Shown in pieces: positions 54,418-64,000 of a stretch of 64,000 nucleotides of DNA. Position 1 is the first letter of the stretch. Each line of letters starts with the position of its first letter. This stretch comes from Cinnamomum chago (taxonomy: Eukaryota; Streptophyta; Magnoliopsida; Laurales; Lauraceae). The translations under genes and the position numbers were made by a program. The stretch covers positions 67,731,922-67,795,921 of the forward strand of contig CP142456.1 in assembly GCA_038049695.1 (NCBI GenBank), written 5' to 3'. The notes under the pieces were generated by a model that had not been told where the DNA came from, made no database searches, and saw only the letters and a list, made by a program, of their open reading frames with translations.

Positions 54418-55497
54418 CTAGAATCACAGAAAATAAAGAGTGAATGTTTGCATCAAAATACCTCCCAGACTCTGAATTTCACCAGAGTATTTATCATTTG
54501 AAAATTTATGGCAGAAAGCTTTTTAGATAGTTTTTATGCATTCTAGAGATGAAAATTACCCTTTCATCTACAATAAATGCGATTATACCGATGAGTCTCA
54601 TTTGATGTCGCTGCCTGAAAATTTGAAAAAATGATTTTCCACATTGGAAAGGAGGAATATCTTAAGTTTTTCCCATATTGGAAAAATGGGTTCTTGGATG
54701 TGGGAAATCGTAAAGCATTTCCAACTTTCAAGTTTGGCAAACTAGTGACTCAAAACCCAATTTTAAAACATTGACTCGGAGAGTCATGTTTTAAAAAAAA
54801 ATTATTTTTAAGTATATAAAAAATGATATAAATACTTTATTATTATTTCTAATAAAGTAAAGTAGGCTTATGTTTCAAAAATTGTAGTTAAACATATTCT
54901 AATAATTTACATTATACAAGAGGGCAAGCATGAAATTTACACAGAAAATACAATGAAGATACATAGATTAGAATCCCAACCTATTGGATTTTAGATTAGA
55001 CACCGTATTCTTTAACTCAGGTATATAAGGTCTTTACCACAACAAAATAAATAAATAAATAAATGCAAAGGACAAGTGATGGTGATAGAGATCTCTCAAT
55101 AGTTAATTCACATAGAAAAGTACAAAGGACATGTCGGTTTTAGTCTTTTGCCTGTGGTTTATCTCCTGCACAAAAGAGAGTAAAGTTATGTTAACAACTA
55201 CGGAAAAATTTCAAGTGCATCTATCTCTCACTATAGGGTAAGGGACACTTCCTTTTTTGCACATGAAGATAAGGAAGTGTACCTCACCCTATGTACTTAA
55301 AAAATAATTTTTGTACTTAAAAATTTTCAATTATGAAAGTATCTATTACCCTATGGTGAGGTATAGATGCACTTAAAACTTCTCCAACAACTACATCTAT
55401 GAATCTTTCTTTGAAACTTTTGCTGCATGAGAAAGGGGGGTTGTTTACATGAATGCACGAGGGTAAAGTGTACATCATTAACCAATGGATAGAAGCA

Positions 55498-55617
55498 GGG
55501 GAAATTCTATATGCATCATTTTTTTGCTGAGCACACTCACATTTTAAAAAAATCACTGTTTATAAAGGATTGTGGGTGTGCTCAGCAAAATATGTGGGTG
55601 CATATAGAATTTCCCTA
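55498..55617. mobile_element. Hairpin MITE (copy 2)
   Basis: Partner of 5708-5826. Arms read GGGAAATTCTATATGCAT and (inverted) AGAATTTCCC, with TGCTGAGC / GCTCAGCA inside. The arms pair better here than in copy 1. Confidence 0.75.
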
Positions 55618-55622
55618 AAAGC

Positions 55623-56612
55623 AGAGGTGCAAAAAAAATCAGCGGATCTGTAAAACCAATCCGATCCAAACCGATCCGCCGATTTTTAACCGAATTGGAG
55701 TTTAATGGATTGGTGACGGATTGAAAATCTTTTAGTACATTAGCAACGGATCGGTGACAGATTTCACCCTCAATCCGCGGATTCAATCCGATTCGTTGAC
55801 ATTAAAGATACATAAAAAAAAATCTTACGGCTTGTTTGGCATCTCTACCCTTAGAGTGAAGTAAGGTAAAACCCCCATTTCTATACAAAATCCCACCAAA
55901 ACACTTTACTTCAAATTTCCCACCATATTTTTAAAAAAAATCAAAAAGTAACCTCATTCTCTACTAAAAGACAAAAAAAAAACTCCACTTTTCAATAAAA
56001 AAGTAAAAAGAATCCATTACAAACAACTAAAAATAAAATACAATTATAACCCACTTATATTTTATTATTTATTCAAAATAACATTTACTCCACTCAACTC
56101 GATTAGTAAAGCCCTTAAACAGGCCCTGATAAGGAGTCTAAATATAAATTAAGAGGTCTAAATATAAATGAAGAAGAAACTTCAAGGAAAAAAATGTAAG
56201 AGTTCAAGGTTTCAATAGATGGAATGTGATTTTTATGAATTTAACATCATGTTTGGCTTTATTTGTTGATTAGATCTCTTTTGATTGTAATGTAGATAAA
56301 AACAGCTCTTTGTATTGATCAATTGAGTAGCTTCCGGGACAAAAAAGCATATTTGTAATTTATATTTTTTCGTGGATTGTTAGCTTGTATGCTTAAACTC
56401 TTTACAACATGTTTAATCTCTTTCTTTAACATTAAATTCAACGGATTGAACATATTAGACCGATCTGATCCGATCCTCCACAAATCAGATCGTATCAGTT
56501 TGATTTTTAATAGCTACGGATTGGTGACTGATTTCAAATTCATCAATCCGTAAGGTAACGGATTTGAGACATATTTGGCCTAATCCGCACCAATCCGATC
56601 CGTGTACACCCC
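55623..56612. repeat. ATCCGATCC-rich degenerate element (copy 2)
   Basis: Partner of 5830-6866, with the central poly(A) run reduced to a few bases. Confidence 0.5.
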
Positions 56613-57359
56613 TAGATGGAAGTCCTTTTTTTACTTTTACTAATGAAATCGGGATGAATCAAGAAGATGCAGAGAACGATTTATAAGAGTGGTTTAATAT
56701 TCCATAGTTGAATGTATGAATAGGGAAAAAATGTTTGCACACTTGAGAAGGGGTGAGATGGACAAAATATAAAATACAGATTGCATACGGGGGCAAAGAT
56801 AAACAATTTTTCTTTCTTTCTTTCTTTTATTTGAATAATATATGAAGTTTTTTGTAACTTGTTAGTAAAAAAGATGAAGATAAAGGCATGCTTGTTTCTC
56901 AGATTCTTTCTGGGTTCATCTTTTCTTTATGATCAATTAATCTCTTTTTTGAGTTGAAGCAGAAAGTGAATAAAGGTTCAAAAACCCTAACAAACTCATT
57001 CATAAACAAAAAAAGAAATCTGTATATACAGCTATTATATACTCAGCTACCTCATGGGCGAAGTCAACGAGTTTTCCAACAATGCTTAAAGAAAAAGAAG
57101 TATAAAAAAAATACAAAACTTGTCCACTTCATGAAACTCACTGTGTCACCATGCATGTTACACAAAAACTCAGAACGAGTCAAGTCGGATTAGGTCTATT
57201 TTTAATCTGAGCTTCCCCTGTTTTTGACTCGGTCCCTCTTTAAAACATCATGATAAGACCAAGTCACAAGTTTTTTTGTTTTTTTTTGAAGAGTATATAT
57301 ATTTTTTGAAGAGTATTATTTTTTTTTTTTTTTTTTAAGAGTCACAAGTTGACTTTGAG

Positions 57360-57800
57360 TTCGCCAACCTTGCCAATATGGGAGCCATTTTCTCTATGGG
57401 AAGAAAGGGTTTACAATATGAAAAACATAAAGGAATTTCCATATGAGAAATCTCTAAAAAGACTTTCCAAAGCTAGTGCCAAAGATCTTCCTTCCCCAGC
57501 TTAGGAGCTCAAATTTTCACCAAGTTGTAGTTGAGGAAGACTTTCTTTGAGGAGAAGATGATGATTGAGTTGGCTCCATATTATTTTGAGAAAAATTTTC
57601 AAAGGCTTTTCATATGGGAAAATCCCATATTTTCCCCGATTTTCAAATGGGAAAAACTCCCATACCCTGAACTGCCTATAGATTTTCCGTATGAGAAACC
57701 CTTCTTTCCTCTTTCCCCATATGAGGAAAATGCAAAAGATTTCCTATATGGGCGATCCTCATTTGGAATATGGAAGAATCACTTTATGAAATTTATAGGT
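57360..57800. repeat. CATATGGGAAA palindrome cluster (copy 2)
   Basis: Partner of 7630-8060. A 94-codon frame (57531-57815) passes through it here, but copy 1 breaks it and its composition only mirrors the repeat. Confidence 0.5.
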
Positions 57801-59218
57801 GGGTGGCTTAAGTAAAGTTCAACTTAGCAGGCTAATCACTTTTAATATATGATACTCATCCTCAGAGAATATATGAAGCAATATTCTTCTGTAAATATAC
57901 AAATGATACGTACTCAAACTGAGATTCAGAGTCTACGGGGTATTTTGATGAAATGTCGAAATAAAAAAAGAAATAAGAGAGCAATTAGGAAGGCTCGTTG
58001 ATATCTCATCATATAAACTTTTGGAATCCGGTTCCCCAGTTTCATTGAAATTGGAAAACACTGTTTCACGCAATCCACATTCGCCACCAGCATAAAATGC
58101 ATTCATGTCTTATGTTGTGTTTTGTACTGTGATGTATGCAATTAGAAATTTAATAAAGGTGGTAAATGTGAATTGGGTGAAACAATGTTTCCTTGTTTCA
58201 ACGAAATAGGAGATCCGGACTCAAATTTGAGGGCCTGTGCTTGGCTGAACATTGCACAAAGTACTGCATATCTAGTAAATCTGGGTTGGGCATCAGCTGT
58301 TGTGCAATTCTGGGCCTAATTATTGGCTGAGATAAGCAAATGGTTTGCCCTTGGACTAGCTTACTGGCCTGGTTTTATGTAAGGGTAATTTTATCTTTTT
58401 AGAAAAATATCGAGTTGTTTTCTTTTCTTGTACATGAGACCAATGGTAAGCTATGCTAGTCATAAACTACCCTATTCAAAGTTCTAGGGTGCTCCACTTC
58501 GGCGCCCCATCATAGGACCTCCATCTGTGCTTCACCAGCGTACGCACTGCTGTCCACTCTATAGGACACTCCAATACTCCACCTCTGTACTCTGCGCAGC
58601 TCCCAATGGTGAGGTTCCTGGCAACTGTGGTGAGATAAGATGCCCTTTATCACTTGGGTTGTCTCTATTTCCAAAAAAAACAAAAAAGAAAAAGTTTGAT
58701 TGTCGGTCATGGTGGTGGACCTGTATTTTCAAGAGAGTCTATGGGGTTGATCCTCGATGTATATATTAACCGAGTCTCCAATCAAGAAATTTCCTGTCGT
58801 AGGCCTCATAGAACTTGGATGCAATACTTACCCACATGAAATGACATGAAATCACATTCACTTGTCCCAAGCTGTACATCAGGTGCTCGGATCATGGGTG
58901 TGTGAGTGAAAATGATTGTGTTCAAGTTTCCATCGTAGGGAGAAAGAAAAATGAAAAAAAAAAAAAAGGGCAAATCAAAGCTTACTTGCTTTTGGTTCTC
59001 TAAGCACATTTCTTCCTCTTGATTGATCATTTTAAATGCATTATTGTTTTCATTATTTTATCCTATAAATAGTCACACAACCATGCATCGTATAACTATC
59101 CCTAACTCAGAGCTACAAATATGGAGAGGAAGATGCCTCACCTCTAATTTACCAATGGATTGTGGCCATATACTTTGGTTACTTCACTGTAGTCTGTAGC
59201 TTACAGTTGGGTTGGGGT

Positions 59219-61930
59219 AGAGAAGTAAAATGGGCCGGGCTGTCCCTAGTTAACGGCCAGCAGCACGGCACAACCCGTTTCATGGGCGGAGGGAACGGGC
59301 ATGATTAACTCGTTTTGGCATGGCCCATTGTGGAAGGGTAGGCCAGCCAGGCACGAACGGCAAAAAATGGCCAGTTTTTTAAATTGTCCATTTTAAACAC
59401 ACCCCCCCCCCCCCCACACACACACACACACACACACACAAAGGTCATATAAGGGGTATTTTTTTGTCATTTTCAATTTTACAAAGTTTATTAATACTCT
59501 AACCCTCCCATTCTCATTTCTCACAAATTTATATAATTCTGTCACTCTCAAAAGCATTCAACTCTTTCAATCTCTCTAAGAAATTATTAGAGGGCCAAAG
59601 ATAAAGTCACCAAGAGATAAGATTAAAGGGGCCTTAAAAAATTTAGAGGTATTTATATCATTTAAATTCGAGATTCCATATATATAAGTTTATAATATAT
59701 TATATTAACTCTCATTTTCTCCCATTTCTTATCTTAATTATCACAAAAAAGGCAATTACTATTATTATTTTTAAATTTTATTTTTTGAAATATGACTGGA
59801 CGATCTTCTAGAAGAGTTCCCACAAAATCTTCTTCCATTAATTTAGGGGGAAAAGAAGATTTTATTGAATTAGAAGATGAAGTAGGTGATTTACCAGCAC
59901 CCATTTCCAAGTAGATCCCATAAACCATCCAAGAGGAATAGAACTTCAAAAGTTTATGATATATATGAAACGTTTGAAGTTGTTGACGACGAAAAGAAAG
60001 TTCAAAAGGCCGAATGCAAAATTTGAAATAAGATTTATGGTGCCGAATCAAAAGCGGGTACCGGACATTTGATAAGACATAGGCAAAACTATTTAGCCTT
60101 ACATAAGCCGATGGATGCAGCGGCAGGGGGCCTGATTCATAGACCCGAATTTCTATTTCTGGTTGTAGTAATAGTAGTAGTAGTTTGTGTCTTTTTTCTT
60201 TTAATGCACAAAGTGCTAGAAAAAATCTTGTTAAAATAATTGTGTTAATTGAATTACCATTTTCTTTTGTTGAAGATGATTTCTTTGAGAAATGGGTCCA
60301 AAAATACTGTCAACCACAATTTCACAGTATTTCAAGAAATAAAGATAGAAATGATATTATTAAACTCTGGCAGGAAGAGAAGATAAATATTAAAAACTAC
60401 ATTACAAAAATTCCTGGTAGAATAGCAATAACTACAGATATATGAACTTCTAAAGGAGATGATAGTTATCTTAATAAAGATGTAAAATGGGTTATTAATA
60501 AACGAATAATTAGTTTTACCTGTCTTGAATGGCCACACAATGGTATTTGAATAAGTACAATTATTTTTGAAAAACTAGATGAATACAATATAAAAAAATG
60601 TTATATTTATAACTTTAGATAATGTCAGTAATAATATAGTAGCTATTGAACTAATGTATGCCAAAATATGTGTGTGGTAAGGCGTATCAGCTATAAAAAT
60701 ACCCAAAGAGGTAGAACATAGATGAAATTCTATGTATGATTTGTTAAACAATGCAACTGACATGAAAACAGTTTTAAATGAATTTTATGCTTCTCATGCA
60801 CAACATTTGCTGATGAATGATGAACATTGGGAGCTGTGTGCCATATAAGAGATTTATTAGAAGTCTTTTATAATTCAACATTATTTTTTTCTAGGATGTA
60901 TTATCCCACATCTAATGAAACTTTAATAAAGCTTTTTCAAATTACTTTACAACTCAATAGATTTAGAGAACATTTTTTACAAAATAACACTATTGAGAAA
61001 CATGGAAGAAAATTTTAATAAATATTAGAAAGACGTTCCAATGACATTTTCTTTAGCTGCTGTATTTGTTCATATGTTAAAATTAAGTGGTGTAGAGTTT
61101 TTTTTTATTCATGGAATAAATAAAAATATGCATTATCAAGATTTAAATATTTTTTCAAATATAAGGGCAAAATTACAAGCACTTTTCAATTTTATTGTGA
61201 GTAAGTGGGTACAATTGGAGTTAGTATAACCCCTTCAGAAGTCCAGCAAATAGGTGAAGCTGTGTGGGAAGTGTGGTATTCTTCCATGTCCACTGGCATG
61301 GCATTCAGCTCAAGTTCAAGTAACACAGTGACGGAGTTATCATCGTATCTTGATGTCGGTGTAATACGGGTATACATGATGCATCTAGTTTTGACATTTT
61401 AGTCTGGTGGAAGCAACAAGAAAGCATTTATCCAGTGTTAGCTGTCATAGCTCGTGATCTATTAACTATTTCAATGTCTTTTATAGCTTCAGAACAGGCT
61501 TTTAGTGCAAGTGGATGTGTGGTGGATGACAAAATGACAAATCTGCCTGAAGAAGCGGTGAAGTATTGTGTTTGCCTATGAGACCGGTATTTGGCAGATA
61601 AGAGAAAGCAAGAGTTGACAGCAATGGAAGATTATGATCCAGCATAATACATTAGTAGACTCCACATCTGAGTTTTTACTTTTTCCTTCATTGTAATTTA
61701 TAAATATACAAGCTTTTCATTCTTTTTTATTTTTATTCTCTAAAATGATTGTAAGGTTTTGAAGGTAATCCTATTTACAAACTTTCAAGAAGTGAAGATC
61801 CAATATTCTTTGTTATTCTCTGTGCTTTGTTCTATTTTAATTTTTAATTTTAATATTGAAAAGTTAATAGAATTAATTGGAATTTTTTTTTTTAAAAGGC
61901 ACACGCGGCCTGGCATATTTGACATGCCTA
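59219..61930 (+). mobile_element. Old full-length hAT element, copy 2
   Basis: Both ends are flanked by the exact 8-bp duplication GTTGGGGT (59211-59218, 61931-61938). The left end AGAGAAGTAAAATGGGCCGG and right end ATTTGACATGCCTA are degenerate hAT terminal repeats. It carries a 1.85-kb decayed transposase. The same left end in copy 1 shows it inserted before the block duplicated. Confidence 0.85.
59792..61647 (+). pseudogene. hAT transposase pseudogene, copy 2
   Basis: From [13 protein letters not shown] through a BED-type finger, now with a stop in place of the second Cys and a Tyr in place of the last Cys. Then [18 protein letters not shown] and an RNase-H-like core, the NRFREHF segment, and a recognisable C-terminal dimerisation domain. 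That domain reads WWKQQESIYPVLAVIARDLL then FIASEQAFSASG and DKMTNLPEEAVKYCVC. Many stops and shifts. This copy keeps the 3' half that copy 1 lost. Confidence 0.88.
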
Positions 61931-61938
61931 GTTGGGGT

Positions 61939-63660
61939 GCCATTCTTTCTAAGTATTGTTAGAGTAAGGGCATTTTTTTTATAGCTTTTTTTTTTTTTTT
62001 TTTTTTTTTTCTCTAATCATGTTTCCATGCATTTTGGGGTCTTCACCAGCCGACACTGAATTATTACAACAACGACTTATAAGAGGACTAATAAAGCTCC
62101 TTTGGGGGAAAGATAAAAATGTCACAATCTTTAGTGCAGGTTTGTTGGGTGGGCAGTGGGCATTAGATATCAACTTTTGTCATTTTACAACGATTGTGGC
62201 TGAAGTTCTTTTATTTTCATCCAAATTAATCAATCTAAGTTTTTCTCATAGACTGGTGTGACATGATTATCATTCAACATAATTGATGTTAAAATCCAAC
62301 TTCTAAAATCTAAAAAGAATCTAAATAAGGGCTTGAATTTCAAAACTTTCCAAATGAGGACCTAAGTTTTTCACTAGATTTTCAATTAAGGACAACTAGA
62401 GAGTTAAAGTTATTTTCCTGCGAGTTTTTCCCTTTTTTTTTTAAATACCTGAATTGCCGTTCATTTAAAGCTATGGAATTCTTTGGACAACCACAATATG
62501 ATGTCAATTGCTTTGGGGACGTTGCTTGTTGTCGATTGCTGTGGGGCAACTGGTGAAAGAACGAAGGAAAAATGACAGAAGTGAAGGTGAGTTTCACTTT
62601 AATGAAGGACAATTTAGGTATTGTAAAAGAATTTAGCGAAAAAGTCATTGAAAGAAAACTTAAAATGGGTGGGTGTCCTTAATGGAAAACATACCGGAAA
62701 ACTTAGGCACTAATTTAGAGAGTTTGTAAACTTGGGTGTCCTTTTTTGAAATATATAAAAGATTTAAGACCTTATTTGAAATATTTTCAAAATCTAATAT
62801 GATATATTTTTTTTATCTAGCTATATAGGGGGTTGGGGCCCCTCTCTCGGGTGAGGGTAGTAGACCTCGAATGAGGTTATGGGACCCTTCGGTGAGGGAA
62901 TGGACCTCAGATGAGCTGAGAGAGCCCTTAGGTGACGGAAGGTGGCATGTACAAGTGAGAACGCCTGAGGCAGTTCTCGATATCATTGACTTAATTACTA
63001 TATAGAATAAATGTTTAATGTTGCAAATCACTTCAATTATAATGATATCATTGGTTTGAATGATTTACATGAAGAAAGGAGTGAGTGTGATATATCATCA
63101 TCAGCGTCATGGTATAATGGATGAATTGTTTTCATATCTGGATTAGATATTTATCTAGTGCTTGTACTATTTTGGAATATATTCATTCTTTAGTTGGCTG
63201 CATCTCATGCAAGCATTAGAAAAATCGACTGATATGCAGCGTTGTGAGTTTCTATCATTCCATGCAAAGCAATTTTTGAGCCTGCATCCCATGAGTGGGA
63301 TGTGCAGAGCTCCACCATGGAGCTAATTTTTTGATAATTCCGCCATTCAAAATGGTTACATTCCCCTAGCATATCCTCAAATTTACAATATTAGTTGTTT
63401 GTCCCATTACAAGATTAAGCACAGAATTAATAATGGGATTAACACATTATGTACCATTAATTATGTATAGGATTGTTCTAATCACATTTTCATGATGTTC
63501 TCAATCTTACAATGTAACAATCTCCTATTAAAATAAAAATTCAAGATATGAAATTTGAAGGGATTTAATTCATTTTCAGTGGAATTCACTGTGGATAGGA
63601 GTGGGATTCGGACTCTTTTGACTTTCAGAAAAATTGATAACAGACAAATCAATTATTCAT
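61939..63660. other. Unassigned sequence right of the hAT element
   Basis: Should be the continuation of COMT intron 1 or unrelated flank. No exon 1 similarity is visible. A small GGTGAGGG / GACCTC repeat patch lies at 62850-62940. Short frames are unremarkable. Confidence 0.4.
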
Positions 63661-63679
63661 GTCTTCCCTGTCAACATGC

Positions 63680-63830
63680 TGTACAAATAGACTACTCAGG
63701 GAAGATACCCTGAGTGGTGCAAACCGGGGGTGTCACATGGGAGATGAGAATTTTTAAAGACTCGTAATTTTTTTTTTTTTTTAAGAAATGGATGTGACAT
63801 CTCAACCCTAATTGGCCCTTTCCTTATTTA
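63680..63830. mobile_element. Degenerate MITE of the GGTGTCACATGG family
   Basis: GGGGGTGTCACATGGGAGATG at the left and GATGTGACATCTCAACC at the right surround a T-rich core. It is related to the copies at 22094 and 24590 but the ends are less clear. Confidence 0.4.
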
Positions 63831-63882
63831 ACATGTGCTCCTTTACCCTTTTCCCCCACGGTTAAGGGATCCGGATCACCTG

Positions 63883-64000
63883 TTTGGTCCAAACAAGGAG
63901 TGCCACATGGAAAGATGGATTTTTTAAGGAGATGGGATTTTTTTTCCAAGAGATGGGATGTGACTCCTCTTCCCATGTGGCACCCCCTGTTTGGTCCAAA
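63883..64000. mobile_element. MITE of the GGTGYCACATGG family at the window end
   Basis: Inverted ends TTTGGTCCAAACAAGGAGTG(CCACATGG) and (CCATGTGG)CACCCCCTGTTTGGTCCAAA run about 28 bp each with few mismatches. The right end may continue outside the window. Confidence 0.7.

Larger units (their letters stand above)
50013..60672. repeat. Segmental duplication, copy 2
   Basis: Same-orientation partner of 262-14466. It lacks the 1.4-kb hAT and the CACTA/TRIM insertions of copy 1 and shows a single target sequence at both places. It has about 150 bp extra at 59340-59490 including a C/CA microsatellite, and a small tandem duplication in the SINE-like unit. Confidence 0.95.

Noticed and set aside
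57531-57815. 94-codon frame rich in FPYEK-like repeats
   Set aside because: The repeat is the DNA palindrome CATATGGGAAA; the copy 1 equivalent is frameshifted.

Overview
This is nuclear DNA from a flowering plant. Genes are split by GT-AG introns, and most of the window is transposable-element sequence: Ty1-copia, a TRIM, hAT, CACTA, Mutator-like, PIF/Harbinger MITEs and a SINE-like unit. There are no operons, CRISPR arrays or bacterial features. I cannot name the species from sequence alone.

The clearest functional gene is a caffeate/catechol O-methyltransferase (COMT family) on the minus strand at 1970-16208. Its four exons join in frame to 367 codons with all SAM-binding and catalytic residues present. 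Intron 1 is about 11.2 kb and holds a nest of transposons. A hAT element is interrupted by a CACTA element, which itself carries a Cassandra-like TRIM whose LTRs contain 5S-rRNA-like sequence. A separate 1.4-kb hAT element also lies in this intron.

The block 262-14466 is duplicated in the same orientation at 50013-60672, with exons 2-4 of a second COMT. The second block is the empty site for both the 1.4-kb hAT and the CACTA. This gives an order of events: first hAT, then block duplication, then the two younger insertions in copy 1. The second COMT has intact splice sites, but its exon 1 is not in the window.

The layout between the copies is as follows. 16.9-19.7 kb is a truncated, stop-riddled copia element. 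19.7-21.3 kb is LTR-like. 21.8-27.0 kb is a 2.5-kb tandem duplication containing a long GTGGGCCC-type array. 27-32.6 kb is mostly unassigned, with several MITEs and simple repeats. 32.7-48.6 kb is a mosaic of broken gene pieces: an aleurain-like cysteine protease, a BEACH-domain protein, a CCCH zinc-finger protein and a MATE transporter. It is bracketed by arrays of the same ACCGACG subterminal repeat, which suggests a very large gene-capturing (Pack-type) CACTA element or remnants of one. After the second block, 61.9-64 kb is unassigned apart from MITEs at the end.

The most notable observations are the putative 16-kb gene-fragment mosaic, the Cassandra-like TRIM nested inside a CACTA inside a hAT inside a COMT intron, the exact empty sites supplied by the second copy, and paired changes in the two arms of a small hairpin MITE.
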